From the NCBI GenBank assembly GCA_003558065.1, contig PWMU01000079.1:1-64000 (forward strand): a stretch of 64,000 nt of DNA, written 5' to 3'. Positions 35,132 through 44,469 of this stretch are shown here, piece after piece. Under the pieces are notes generated by a model, which saw only the letters and a list, made by a program, of their open reading frames with translations, searched no databases and was not told where the DNA came from. Source of the stretch: Opitutia bacterium (GTDB lineage: Bacteria > Verrucomicrobiota > Verrucomicrobiia > Opitutales > T3Sed10-336). Within the stretch, counting starts at the first letter, position 1, and each line of letters begins with the position of its first letter. Made by a program: the position numbers and the translations under genes.

Positions 35132-35914
35132 TCAGGAATCGTTCAAGAGGCTTTCGAACTCGTTGAGCACCTGCCGTGCCGGAGCCCGGCTGCCTCCGGA
35201 GGGCGCCACCACGTTGCCGTCGCGATCGAGGACGATCAGGGTGGGAATGGCGCGGGGACGGTTTTGGGCGGCCGGTTCGACGCGGCCGCGTCGGTTGTAG
35301 TCGATCGCCGGCCACGGCATGGAATAGTCGCTCATGTATTCGGCCATGTCGTTCCGGTTCCGGTCGGAGCTGACGAAGATCAACTCGAAGTTGTCGTGAT
35401 TCCGCTTCAACTCATTGTATTTCCGTACCAGAACCGGTGTGAACTGGCGACAGGGGCCGCACCAGCTCGCCGAGTAATAGAATGCGTAGTAATCGGCATT
35501 CTCGATCGATTCGTAATCGCGAAGCCTGGAAGTCCGGCGCGCGCCGGTAGAGGTTACCAGGGTCCCTTCGAGTGCCTCTGCAACTTCGGACGGACTCCGG
35601 TCGCGCCGCGATTCAGGCCCCTCCGGCGAGCCCGGCGCGTTCGAGGCCTCCGATTCCTCGCCGCTTGGCGGGTTCTCGGAGATGTACCTTCTGTCCTCAT
35701 CCGAAAGGCGGTTGACCGGGTATTCATAGGTGCGGCCGTCGTTGCGGCGAAACGTGGCGACGTCGCCCCTCAATTCGATCAAAGCCGCGTCCATTTGACG
35801 GCCGTCCTCATTCGTCCAGGTGCGAAGCGCGGAATCCTCGTCCGCCGTTGCCGGCGAGGTTGTCGGCAGCATAAGGGCAAGCGACGCGAGGAGGGCTTTG
35901 ATACCGTTCTTCAT
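35132..35914 (-). CDS. Exported thioredoxin-like protein with SHD1-like domain
   Basis: A 260-residue protein. A signal peptide (MKNGIKALLASLALMLPTTSPATA) precedes a small beta domain (RTWTNEDGRQMDAALIELRG to VNRLSDEDRRYI) resembling the SLA1 homology domain 1 common in Verrucomicrobia and Planctomycetes. After a Pro/Ser-rich linker comes a thioredoxin fold with WCGPC near residue 155 and the cis-proline in RAIPTLIVLD. It is a periplasmic thiol-disulfide oxidoreductase of nucleoredoxin/TlpA type. ATG 35914 was chosen over 36004 because it places the signal peptide first. Confidence 0.85.
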   Translation of the reverse strand: MKNGIKALLASLALMLPTTSPATADEDSALRTWTNEDGRQMDAALIELRGDVATFRRNDGRTYEYPVNRLSDEDRRYISENPPSGEESEASNAPGSPEGPESRRDRSPSEVAEALEGTLVTSTGARRTSRLRDYESIENADYYAFYYSASWCGPCRQFTPVLVRKYNELKRNHDNFELIFVSSDRNRNDMAEYMSDYSMPWPAIDYNRRGRVEPAAQNRPRAIPTLIVLDRDGNVVAPSGGSRAPARQVLNEFESLLNDS

Positions 35915-36052
35915 TGTAGTCACGGGTTGGGGTTGCGGGTTGCGGGAGTGGTTTGAAAAACAGAACCGGGAAAAATTATTAGACGGCGTTTTCCGTTTGT
36001 GCAACCGAATTCAAATCACCATGCGAAGCCTCCGAGGGGTTCCCTGCCGCAA

Positions 36053-36793
36053 CTATCGGGAAAACTCGTCGATCGCGGTTCGCGTCGCCAGGTTCAACGC
36101 CTCTTTCCGGAGTGCGAGGGCGTACCTGCTGGGGGTTTCAAAGGTGTACGAGAGGTGCGGATACAGCTTCAGGTGATAGATGGCCTCCGGCCAGTGCCTG
36201 GGCTCATCGGCTTCCGGCCTGTGGTGGATCAGGCCCGGGGCGGTCACGTAGTGATCGTCGATTCGGGCGTTCGGTTCACGTGGGATGATTGTCTCGACCT
36301 GTTCGAGAATCCGGCCGGCAAGCCCAGGGGCGCCGGAGGTGTTGATTTCGTAAAGGTAGAAGCCCGTCGTCTCCCAGTCCTCATGCAGGGAGAGGTAGAG
36401 GTCGTTGGGGGGCTGCGCTTCGAGCCACTTCCGGTGAGCGCGAACTTCCGCGGTGCGCGGGTGGCGGTAATCCCGGTTTAAATCGATGCCCTCGGGGTTT
36501 TCGCGTGTCCCTGAGTCCCAGCTTCCCGGATTCAGCAGAGGGCAGAGAGTCCAGGTGAAACGGTCGTCGAAAAAGCCGGCTTTCACAAGTTCGAAGAGGG
36601 TGAGGGGACCGGCCGGCTCGTCGCCGTGAATCCCCGCCGAAAGGTAGATCCGTTCCCGTGGAACCGGCGCCGGGCGGGTCAGTGCGAGCAGCGGGAGACC
36701 GTGGGCCTCTTCCAGAGTTTCCGTCGAGAAGCCCGCTGTCCGGGCGAGCGCTCGAAATTCTTCCAGCCATTCCTGTGTCTTGGGTCTTTCCAT
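36053..36793 (-). CDS. M14-family zinc carboxypeptidase/succinylglutamate desuccinylase-like protein
   Basis: A 246-residue metallopeptidase-like protein. Zinc motif GIHGDEPAG (HxxE) near residue 55, DLNRDY (Arg binding), SLHED with the third zinc His, and the catalytic Glu in YTFETPSRY are all visible. This matches compact M14 enzymes such as MpaA, which cleaves murein peptides, or AstE-like deacylases. No signal peptide, so cytoplasmic. Transcribed towards the thioredoxin-like gene but separated by about 140 bases. Confidence 0.8.
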   Translation of the reverse strand: MERPKTQEWLEEFRALARTAGFSTETLEEAHGLPLLALTRPAPVPRERIYLSAGIHGDEPAGPLTLFELVKAGFFDDRFTWTLCPLLNPGSWDSGTRENPEGIDLNRDYRHPRTAEVRAHRKWLEAQPPNDLYLSLHEDWETTGFYLYEINTSGAPGLAGRILEQVETIIPREPNARIDDHYVTAPGLIHHRPEADEPRHWPEAIYHLKLYPHLSYTFETPSRYALALRKEALNLATRTAIDEFSR

Positions 36794-37125
36794 GCCTTGG
36801 AGCTTGTGAAGGCATTATTTGAGAGGACCGCCCTGATGAGAAGAAGGAAATGGGGAGGGCGGCCTCCGCCAACCCGGCCCCCGGGAGCGGGTGTGCGGAC
36901 CTTTATGGAACCTGTTGCGCCGGGAGGGTGTTTCTTCCAGGGCTTTTTCATTTGGCTTCAGAGTGCCGCATGACAAAGCATTTGAGATTGAAAATCGAAG
37001 ATTTCAGATTTTTCCCCTCTTTGTGCGGCTCAGGGAATTCCTGTGAAAAGACCGTGGTGTTTCTTCCGGTTGGCTTCCTTGTTATTTGACTGGTTCGCCC
37101 GGGAGTGGCATTAGTGGGAGTGGAA
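36794..37125. other. Divergent intergenic region (M14 peptidase / epimerase)
   Basis: 332 bases with no coding sequence I can support. It contains the imperfect repeats TTGAGATTGAAAATCGAAG-like around 36980-37010 but no clear promoter or operator. Confidence 0.4.
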
Positions 37126-38058
37126 ATGGCCGCACGGAACGAAACCGAGACGGAGGAAAAGTCGATCCTGTTGACGGGGGCTTCCGGTATGGTGGGTTCG
37201 GCGTTGCGCCCGCTTCTGTCAGACAAGGGGTACCGGATCATGAGCCTGACCCGCGACCGCGGGAAAGCCAACGACGGTGCGGTTTTCTGGGACCCGGATG
37301 CCGGCGAAATCGATCCCGGGAAACTGGAACGGCTTTTCGGTGTCATCCACCTCGCCGGTGAGAACATCGCTTCCGGAAAATGGACCAAGGCGAAAAAGGA
37401 GCGGATCCGGGAGAGCCGGGTGCGGGGAACGGGGCTGCTCGCCCGCACGCTGGCGGGGCTGGAGGAGAAGCCGTCGGTGCTGGTGTCGGCATCGGGGGTC
37501 AATTACTACGGCGATTGCGGTGAGGAACGCGTGACCGAGGACCAACCGGCCGGCGAGGGGTTCCTGGCCGGCGTTTGCCGCGAGTGGGAGGCGGCGACGG
37601 AGCCGGCCGAGAAGGGCGGGGTGCGGGTGGTCCGATTGAGGACCGGTCCCGTCCTGTCGCCGAAAGGCGGTATGCTGAAGAAAATCCTGCCCCCGTTTCG
37701 CGCGGGGGCCGGGGGAAGAATCGGCAACGGCCGCCAGTATATCAGTTGGATCGCGATGGATGACCTGCTGGGGGTAATTCAATTTTGCCTGGAGAACGAG
37801 GCCCTTCGCGGCCCGGTCAACGCGGTTGCCCCGAACCCGGTCACCAACGCGGAGTTCACCCGCGTGCTGGCCAAGGTGCTGTCTCGACCGGCGCTCTTTC
37901 CCGTTCCGGCGCTGGGGTTGCGTCTGCTGTTCGGCGAGATGGCGGGCGAGATGCTGCTCTCCGGCATCCGGGCGGTTCCCCGGAAGGTGGAGGAGGCCGG
38001 ATATACGTTTCAGTTTCCGGAGCTCGAGGCGGCGTTGCGTCACGTGCTGGCGCGGTGA
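37126..38058 (+). CDS. TIGR01777-family NAD-dependent epimerase (YfcH-like)
   Basis: A 310-residue Rossmann protein with TGASGMVGSAL near the N-terminus and the family-diagnostic GVIHLAGENIASGKWTKAKKERIRESRV, followed by SGVNYYGDCGEERVTE and VRLRTGPVLSPKGGML. These define the TIGR01777/YfcH subfamily of nucleotide-sugar epimerase relatives, whose substrate is not established. ATG 37126 is preferred over upstream GTG codons at 37105. Independent of its neighbours. Confidence 0.85.
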   Translation: MAARNETETEEKSILLTGASGMVGSALRPLLSDKGYRIMSLTRDRGKANDGAVFWDPDAGEIDPGKLERLFGVIHLAGENIASGKWTKAKKERIRESRVRGTGLLARTLAGLEEKPSVLVSASGVNYYGDCGEERVTEDQPAGEGFLAGVCREWEAATEPAEKGGVRVVRLRTGPVLSPKGGMLKKILPPFRAGAGGRIGNGRQYISWIAMDDLLGVIQFCLENEALRGPVNAVAPNPVTNAEFTRVLAKVLSRPALFPVPALGLRLLFGEMAGEMLLSGIRAVPRKVEEAGYTFQFPELEAALRHVLAR

Positions 38059-38124
38059 ACTATTGCTTTGACGGCTCCGGGGTCTTGCAGAATCATCCGG
38101 GACAACCAATATCAGCCGATCACC

Positions 38125-38772
38125 ATGAGAAGATTACCTTATTTTATAGTCACACTTTCGCTCCTGTTGCTTCCGGCCGCAATGACGGCTTCGGAATCGG
38201 AGGGCGAGGAAACAGAAGAAACACAGGCAAAAGAAATGGAAGACGGACTTTACGCGAAAATGACCACCAACCGCGGCGAAATTCTGCTGCGGCTTCATTA
38301 CGAAAAGGTGCCGATGACGGTGACGAATTTCGTCGGACTGGCCGAAGGCACGATCGGCTCGAACCGTCCGGAGGGCGAGCCCTTTTACGACGGGCTCAAG
38401 TTTCACCGGGTGATCGACGACTTTATGATTCAGGGCGGGTGCCCGGAGGGGACCGGTCGGGGAGGGCCCGGCTACCGGTTTCCCGACGAGTTTGATTCCT
38501 CGCTTCGCCACGATGGTCCGGGAGTCCTTTCGATGGCCAACGCGGGTCCCGGCACCAACGGAAGCCAGTTCTTCATCACTCACGGGCCGACTCCCCACCT
38601 CGACGGAGGGCATACCGTTTTCGGTCAAGTGGTGGAAGGCCAGGATGTGGTCGATTCCATTCGCGGGGGAGATGTCATGGAGAAAGTTGAGATCCTTCGG
38701 GTAGGCGAGTCGGCGGAGTCGTTTGTCGCCGATCAGGAATTTTTCGAAAAACTTCAGGCGGAAAATCGCTGA
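38125..38772 (+). CDS. Exported cyclophilin-type peptidyl-prolyl isomerase
   Basis: A 215-residue protein with a signal peptide (about 1-22, [19 protein letters not shown]), a short acidic linker, and a bacterial cyclophilin domain. Active-site blocks are [25 protein letters not shown] and [16 protein letters not shown], with [12 protein letters not shown]. It would accelerate proline isomerisation in the periplasm. ATG 38125 gives the signal sequence; an upstream in-frame start at 38068 is unlikely. Confidence 0.9.
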   Translation: MRRLPYFIVTLSLLLLPAAMTASESEGEETEETQAKEMEDGLYAKMTTNRGEILLRLHYEKVPMTVTNFVGLAEGTIGSNRPEGEPFYDGLKFHRVIDDFMIQGGCPEGTGRGGPGYRFPDEFDSSLRHDGPGVLSMANAGPGTNGSQFFITHGPTPHLDGGHTVFGQVVEGQDVVDSIRGGDVMEKVEILRVGESAESFVADQEFFEKLQAENR

Positions 38773-38820
38773 AAAGCACTATTCCGGCTTGTCCGGGTAA
38801 CTGGCGGGGACCCTGTTCGT

Positions 38821-40728
38821 TCAGTCCAGAAACGGGTCGTATTCGGGCAGGAACTTTCTCAGGCGAAGTTTGATCTGGCTTGCGTCCGAGTGGTAAAGCG
38901 CTTTTCTCAGTTCCCCCAGGAACTGTTCCACCTGTTTGTGTTCGGGGATTTCTTTGGAGCGGATTTGAAGGATTTTTTCGTGTTCAGTGGATTCGGTCTG
39001 GTCTTTTTCAGGGTGAAAAACCTCGATCAGCTTTCCGCCGGGGCGCAGGCCCGAAAATTCTATCTTGAGGTCGATTTCGGGTTGAAGGCCGCTGAGTTCG
39101 ATCATTTGTTTGGCCAGGTCGTAAATCCCGATGGGCTGACCGATGTCCAGGTAAAGGATGTCGCCGGGGTTTCCGCGGGCGGCGGATTCGAGCAGGAGGG
39201 AAGCGGTCTCGGAGATGCTGACGAAGTGGCGAACGGCTTCAGCGTGGGAGACGCGCACCGGTCCCCCGTTCGCAATCTGCCGGGAGAAGTTGTCGATGAA
39301 ACTCCCGCTGGAGCCCAGTGCGTGTCCGAACCGAACTGAGATAAAACGCGTGCCGTCAGGCTGTTTTTGCTGAAGGGCCTGGAGCGATAGCTCTGCAAGG
39401 CGCTTGCACGCCCCCATTACATCAGTGGGCTGCAGGGCGCTGTCCGAGGACGCAAAGACAAACCGTTCCACCCCGGCGTCGATGGCGATCCTCGCGAGTT
39501 GAACGGTGCCGAAGACGTTGTTTTTGACGGCTTCGCCCGGCTGCTGCTCCATCATGACCACGTGTTTATGCGCGGCGGTGTGAAAGACCGTATTCGGCCG
39601 GTATCGCTGAAAGATCGTCCGCATGCGCGGCTCGTCCAGGATGTTTCCTATGAGCGGAACGATGATTCCATTGTGTCCCAGGCGGATCAACTCCTGTTCT
39701 ATCTGGAAAAGCTGAACTTCGCTTTGTTCGACGAGCAGAACCTTGCCGGGGCGATGCAGGAGGACCTGCCGGGCAAGCTCCCCTCCAATGCTTCCACCCG
39801 CGCCGGTAATAAGCGTCGTTTGTTGCCCCAGGCACGCGGCGACCCGGCCTTTGGAGATCCGGACCGTTTCGGTTTCGAGCAGGTCCTGCACACCGACAGG
39901 ACGCAGTTGGCTGACGCGCACCTCTCCGGTGGCGAGCTGATGCATGGACGGGATGGTTGTGAACTTGAGCTTGGCCTCCTGGAGAATAGTGATGATCTCC
40001 CGGATCCTCTTGGTCGAAGCCCCGGGCATGGCGATAATGGCCTCATCGAAACGTTCGCGGACGCTTTCCTCCGTCAGCATTTCCGGGGGGCCGAGAATGG
40101 GGAGGTCGTGAATGCGTGATCCGTGACGTCGCTCGTCCTCATCGAAAAAGGCCACCGGCTTGCGCTTGAGATTCGGACGGAGGAAAAGGTCTTTCACCAG
40201 ATTTGCGGCGGCATCGTCTGTTCCGATAATGCCGACCCTTCGAACATTTCCCTGCTCCCTGGCGTGTCGTGCGTCCGTATGCTGGTGATAGATCCGGATG
40301 AACAGGCGCATGGCGGAGATCCCGCCGAAACTGAGGAAAAGATGCGCCAGGATGACGCCACGGGGTGGCGCGTAGTTGGTTCCGAGGACGAAGTAAACCC
40401 CCAGCATCACCAGGGACGCGCAAAGCAGGGCGAAGAAAATCTTGAAGAGATCCGGGGTGCTGTAATAGCTGAGCACCGGGTCGAATTGGCGGAACAGTTC
40501 GATCAGTAGCAGTTTCAGGGGAATGATCCACAGGAAGATCCACAGGATTTCCTGCCTGACAGAAAGAGGCACCGCGAAGTCGAAGCGGAGCTGGTAGGCG
40601 AACCAGAGGCTCGCGATGTTGATGAGGGAGTAGGTTGCCGCCAGAAAGGCGAAGCGGTGGCCCGCGGTGCCTGAAAATCGGTGCTTTATGTTCCCGAGAG
40701 TTAGGAATGGACGAAAGGCGAATGCCAT
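38821..40728 (-). CDS. CapD/FlaA1-like membrane nucleotide-sugar dehydratase, altered active site
   Basis: A 635-residue protein. Four to five membrane helices occupy residues about 25-135, followed by a first Rossmann domain (VGIIGTDDAAANLVKDLF) and a second NAD domain with TGAGGSIGGELA near residue 306. This is the WbpM/CapD/PglF architecture, which makes UDP-4-keto-6-deoxy sugars for surface polysaccharides. The usual SDKAVNPTNVMGATKR block reads SDSALQPTDVMGACKR here: Asp about 429 is kept but the next Lys is Ser. Known family members use that Asp-Lys pair in catalysis, so activity may be changed. No glycosyltransferases lie beside it. Confidence 0.85.
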   Translation of the reverse strand: MAFAFRPFLTLGNIKHRFSGTAGHRFAFLAATYSLINIASLWFAYQLRFDFAVPLSVRQEILWIFLWIIPLKLLLIELFRQFDPVLSYYSTPDLFKIFFALLCASLVMLGVYFVLGTNYAPPRGVILAHLFLSFGGISAMRLFIRIYHQHTDARHAREQGNVRRVGIIGTDDAAANLVKDLFLRPNLKRKPVAFFDEDERRHGSRIHDLPILGPPEMLTEESVRERFDEAIIAMPGASTKRIREIITILQEAKLKFTTIPSMHQLATGEVRVSQLRPVGVQDLLETETVRISKGRVAACLGQQTTLITGAGGSIGGELARQVLLHRPGKVLLVEQSEVQLFQIEQELIRLGHNGIIVPLIGNILDEPRMRTIFQRYRPNTVFHTAAHKHVVMMEQQPGEAVKNNVFGTVQLARIAIDAGVERFVFASSDSALQPTDVMGACKRLAELSLQALQQKQPDGTRFISVRFGHALGSSGSFIDNFSRQIANGGPVRVSHAEAVRHFVSISETASLLLESAARGNPGDILYLDIGQPIGIYDLAKQMIELSGLQPEIDLKIEFSGLRPGGKLIEVFHPEKDQTESTEHEKILQIRSKEIPEHKQVEQFLGELRKALYHSDASQIKLRLRKFLPEYDPFLD

Positions 40729-40998
40729 GATATCAAGATACCACGTTGAGATTACGGCGGCTCAGGGTAAAGCCTTTTCATCGGTTTTGGCGGAAGTCGA
40801 AGGGGTTCCTGTGGAATTATCCCCCTTTATCGCTCATAGGTGCGGCAACCATGACGCAGCTCGAAACGGTTTTATTTATGACTCCCGGGGTCTTGGGTGG
40901 GCCAAGAGCCAACGGCCAAAACCGGAAAATCTGACGCCCGGTTTCCGGGACTCCTTTTTGGGCATTGACGGGAGAAAGGCTTTCGCTGACATGAAGGA
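40729..40998. other. Divergent intergenic region (CapD-like / dtd)
   Basis: 270 bases; no supported gene. A short CCCGG-TTT-CCGGG hairpin followed by a C/T-rich CTCCTTTTT tract occurs just before dtd, possibly attenuating. Confidence 0.35.
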
Positions 40999-41454
40999 AT
41001 GCGTGCCGTGCTTCAAAGGGTCTCGTCCGCTTCGGTCGAAGCGGCCGGTTCCCCGAAAGCCTCGATCGGGCTCGGACTGGTGGCACTGACTGCCGTGGAA
41101 ACCTCGGATACGTTCGCCGACGTGGAATGGCTGGCGAAAAAGCTCGTTCAGTTGCGTGTCTTCTCCGGAAATGAAGGGAGGATGGACCTTTCCCTGGAAG
41201 AGGTCGACGGTGGCCTCATGGTGATCAGTCAGTTCACTCTGCTGGGAGTCACCCGCAAGGGAACCCGGCCGTCCTGGCATCGTTCGGCCGGACCGGAGCA
41301 GGCGGTGCCGTTGTACGAAGGCTTGGTCCGCCGGACCGAAGCGCTGCTCGGGAAAAGTGTGGTGACAGGGGTATTCGGCGCGGAGATGAAATTGTCTTTG
41401 ACCAATGAGGGTCCAGTGACCCTTATTCTCGATTCAAAACGGAAGGAGATCTGA
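40999..41454 (+). CDS. dtd: D-aminoacyl-tRNA deacylase
   Basis: A 151-residue protein matching the DTD family over its full length: MRAVLQRVSSASVE at the start, the active-site SQFTL in VISQFTLLGVTRKGTRPSWHRSA, and the second signature NEGPVTL (normally N-x-GPVT with a Gly-cisPro pair). It hydrolyses D-amino acids from tRNA and also removes mischarged glycine. The ThuA gene follows 6 bases later. Confidence 0.95.
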   Translation: MRAVLQRVSSASVEAAGSPKASIGLGLVALTAVETSDTFADVEWLAKKLVQLRVFSGNEGRMDLSLEEVDGGLMVISQFTLLGVTRKGTRPSWHRSAGPEQAVPLYEGLVRRTEALLGKSVVTGVFGAEMKLSLTNEGPVTLILDSKRKEI

Positions 41455-41460
41455 AGCATT

Positions 41461-42105
41461 ATGAAACAGGCATTATTCGTATGGGGAGGGTGGGAAGGCC
41501 ACGAGCCGAAGCAATGCGTCGACCTGTTCGCGCCCATTCTGGAGGGGAAGGGCTACGAGGTTGAGATCTCCGACACCCTGGAGACTTACTCGGATGGCGA
41601 GCGTATGAAGACGTTCGACCTGATTGTTCCCGTCTGGACGATGGATGAGCTGCCCAGGGAATCCGAGGAGGGCCTGCTCGAGGCGGTGAAGGCCGGAACC
41701 GGACTTGCCGGATGGCACGGCGGTATGGCGGACGCTTTCCGAAAACAGGTCCGCTACCAGTTCATGGTCGGCGGGCAATGGGTGGCCCATCCGGACAACA
41801 TCAGGGAGTACACGGTCACTATCGTCGACCACGAGGATGAGGTGACCCGGGGAATTCCGGACTTCAAGATGAACTCCGAGCAGTACTACATGCACGTCGA
41901 CCCGTCGAATAAGGTGCTGGCCACGACGACTTTCGAGACCGAAAGCGCCCCCTGGGTCAACGGGACCGTGATGCCGGTCGTGTGGAAGCGGCGGTGGGGC
42001 GAAGGGAAGGTCTTCTATTCATCGCTGGGCCATGTGCGGAAGGACTTCGATGTGGAGGAGGCCCGCGAGATCCAGGTTCGGGGTATGCTGTGGGCGACGC
42101 GGTAG
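41461..42105 (+). CDS. ThuA-like domain protein
   Basis: A 214-residue protein of the ThuA family (glutamine-amidotransferase-like fold): [13 protein letters not shown] at the start, [12 protein letters not shown] in the middle, and [22 protein letters not shown] near the end. ThuA proteins act in trehalose and related sugar catabolism in rhizobia, but their biochemistry is unsettled. It sits 6 bases after dtd, likely co-transcribed. No signal peptide. Confidence 0.85.
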   Translation: MKQALFVWGGWEGHEPKQCVDLFAPILEGKGYEVEISDTLETYSDGERMKTFDLIVPVWTMDELPRESEEGLLEAVKAGTGLAGWHGGMADAFRKQVRYQFMVGGQWVAHPDNIREYTVTIVDHEDEVTRGIPDFKMNSEQYYMHVDPSNKVLATTTFETESAPWVNGTVMPVVWKRRWGEGKVFYSSLGHVRKDFDVEEAREIQVRGMLWATR

Positions 42106-42373
42106 CATCGGTCCCGTTGCGAGGGAGGTTCAACGTTGATCCTTGATAAACACGGTTCATGCGGGTTGGCGGAGCGATGGGTTATGGCGCGAAGCGCTGT
42201 GGAGGGCGCGCTCCGTCGTCGCCGCGAACGGGTACGCCAATCCGGGACGCACCGGACACGGTCATGACGGAGGGCACAAGAGCGGCAAGGTGTCTTTCAC
42301 GTTGTGGCCCCGAGTTGCTTGACCCGGGAGGTGTCTCATTAGGCACCCTGAGCGTTGGAAAGGGTTACGGGGC
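42106..42373. other. Leader region of the TonB-dependent receptor
   Basis: 268 bases before the receptor GTG start. It contains a hairpin at about 42331-42348 (GGTGTC-TCATTA-GGCACC, one G-U pair) and, just inside the gene, GGCGGGG/CCCCGCC (42395-42411). I looked for cobalamin, TPP and c-di-GMP riboswitch signatures and did not find a convincing one. Confidence 0.4.
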
Positions 42374-44458
42374 GTGAAGGTGCGACCTTGTGTCGGCGGG
42401 GTCCCCCCGCCTGTCAGCTGGGTGCTGCTTGTTGCAGGCGTTCTTTTCGGTGTGATGACCCAGGTGCTGCGCGCCGGGCCCGCCGATTCGGGGTCGGCCG
42501 GGGACGAACCGCTGGAGGCCGAACCGGTGGTGGTGACCGCGGGCCGCCTGCCCCAGGACCCGGCCCATACGCCGCTGAACGTGACGTTCTTCGACGAGGT
42601 TGACCTGACCAAAACGCCCGCGTTGACCGTCGACGATTTTCTGAGGCGGGTACCGGGCTTCAGCCTGTTCCGGCGAACGAGCAGCGTCGCGGCCCATCCG
42701 ACGACCCAGGGGGTGTCCCTGCGCGGCATCGGTCCGTCCGGCGCCGGCCGGTCGCTGGTGCTTTACGAGGGGGTGCCCGTGAACGATCCGTTCGGCGGCT
42801 GGATTTACTGGAGCCGGATGGACCTGGAGAACGTGGAACGGGTCGAGGTCGTGCGCGGGGGCGGCTCGACGGCATGGGGGAATGCGGCGCTGGGCGGAGT
42901 GATCCATCTGATTCCGAGGCGTCCCGAACCCCGTACCCTGCGGACGACCGCGAGTTACGGCATTCGGGATACCGAACGCGTGTCCTTTTACGCCAGTGAC
43001 GTGGCGGGGCCCGTGGGGGTTTCGATCGAGGGGCGCTATTTCAGCACCGGGGGTTACAAGCGGGTGCGCAAGGACCAGCGCGGGGACGTGGATATCGAGT
43101 CGACCTCGCGGCACCGGTTTCTGGACGGGGCGGTGGAGTATGCCCTGCCCGGCGAGGCACTCCTGACCGTGCGGGGAGGATGGTTTGCCGAAACCCGCGG
43201 CAACGGAACGCCGTTGACCGGCAACGCGTTCGAATCCGGACGCTTGAGCGCCAGGCTGGAGGCGACCGGTGCGGACGGGTCGGCTTGGGAGGTAGTCGCG
43301 TACGGCGAGCGCGGTTCCGGGGAGAGCACGTTTTCTTCCGTCGACGACGACCGCAACTCCGAAACGCTGGTGCTCGACCAATACGATATTCCTTCCCGGA
43401 CAGCGGGAACCGGAGTCCAGACTAGCCGCGAACTGGGAGACCATCGGGTGCTGACCGTCGGTGCGGACACGCGCTGGGTGACCGGTGAGACCCGCGAACG
43501 CGTCGTGTTTCAGGGCGATGACCGCCGGGCGGGAGGAGAGCAGTTCCTTGGCGGGGTCTTTGCCGAGTCGACCTACGAACCCGACAGGACTTGGCAGTTT
43601 TCCGCGGGCGGACGGGTGGATTACTGGCGCCAGTTCGGCGGGTTTCTCGATCCTCCCAATGAGGCCAGGCAAGGTTTCCCCGATCATGACGGGAGTGTGT
43701 TCAATCCGCGTGTCGGCGCGATGTACCGGCCGGCCGATGGCACGGCGTTTCGCAGCGCCGTGTACCGGGGATTCCGGATTCCCACCGTCAACGAACTCTA
43801 CCGTCCCTTTCAGGTGGGCAGTGATGTGACCGAGGCGAATCCCGGACTCGATCCGGAACGGCTGACCGGGACCGAGCTCGGGCTCGACCAGGAGGTCGGA
43901 GGCCGGACAAGCCTCAGCCTGACCGGTTTCTGGAACGAAGTCAGCCATCCTGTCGCCAATGTCACGATCGGCGACAGTGATGCGGGAGGCCGCCTTCGCC
44001 AACGGCAGAACCTCGACCTTTCCCGGGTGCGGGGGATCGAGACCGAAATCGAGTACCGGTTGGACGAGTCCTGGCGGGTGTTCGGCAGTCATGCGTTCAC
44101 CCACGCCCGCGTGGAACGGGCGTCCAACCAGCCCCAACTCGAAGGGAAACGGCTGGCTCAGGTCCCCGAGCACGTCCTCGTCGCCGGCATCGGTTTTTCG
44201 GATCCGAGGCTTCTCGAGGTGGAGCTCAGCGCCCGTTACAACGGGCCGCAGTTCGAGGACGACCTGAACGAGCGGGAACTCGGGGGGTACACGGTGGTGG
44301 ACCTTTATCTTGCGCGCAAACTGCGACCGGAAGCTGAGGTCTTTGTGGGCGTCGAAAACCTCTTCAATCGCCGGTATCCCGACGGTATCACCGGCGACGG
44401 GCTGGTGACGGAAGGGGCGCCGATTTTTGCGAATGCGGGGCTGCGGATGCGCTTTTGA
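42374..44458 (+). CDS. TonB-dependent outer membrane receptor
   Basis: A 694-residue receptor with GTG start and N-terminal signal (VSWVLLVAGVLFGVMTQVLRA). A TonB-box-like EPVVVTAGR is followed by the plug domain (VDDFLRRVPGFSLFRR, VSLRGIGPSGAGRSLVLYEGVPVNDPFGGW, VERVEVVRGGGSTAWGNAALGGVIHL) and a beta-barrel ending in phenylalanine (FANAGLRMRF), typical of BAM substrates. The SxxA-type plug resembles BtuB-like and iron receptors. Ligand unknown; the adjacent leader suggests regulated expression. No transporter genes nearby. Confidence 0.92.
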   Translation: MKVRPCVGGVPPPVSWVLLVAGVLFGVMTQVLRAGPADSGSAGDEPLEAEPVVVTAGRLPQDPAHTPLNVTFFDEVDLTKTPALTVDDFLRRVPGFSLFRRTSSVAAHPTTQGVSLRGIGPSGAGRSLVLYEGVPVNDPFGGWIYWSRMDLENVERVEVVRGGGSTAWGNAALGGVIHLIPRRPEPRTLRTTASYGIRDTERVSFYASDVAGPVGVSIEGRYFSTGGYKRVRKDQRGDVDIESTSRHRFLDGAVEYALPGEALLTVRGGWFAETRGNGTPLTGNAFESGRLSARLEATGADGSAWEVVAYGERGSGESTFSSVDDDRNSETLVLDQYDIPSRTAGTGVQTSRELGDHRVLTVGADTRWVTGETRERVVFQGDDRRAGGEQFLGGVFAESTYEPDRTWQFSAGGRVDYWRQFGGFLDPPNEARQGFPDHDGSVFNPRVGAMYRPADGTAFRSAVYRGFRIPTVNELYRPFQVGSDVTEANPGLDPERLTGTELGLDQEVGGRTSLSLTGFWNEVSHPVANVTIGDSDAGGRLRQRQNLDLSRVRGIETEIEYRLDESWRVFGSHAFTHARVERASNQPQLEGKRLAQVPEHVLVAGIGFSDPRLLEVELSARYNGPQFEDDLNERELGGYTVVDLYLARKLRPEAEVFVGVENLFNRRYPDGITGDGLVTEGAPIFANAGLRMRF

Positions 44459-44469
44459 CAATCGAAACC

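Noticed and set aside
42200-42340. Possible c-di-GMP (GEMM) or cobalamin riboswitch before the TonB receptor
   Set aside because: GGGACGCA and GGGTTAC fragments occur, but the ordered GEMM core and the B12-box are missing.
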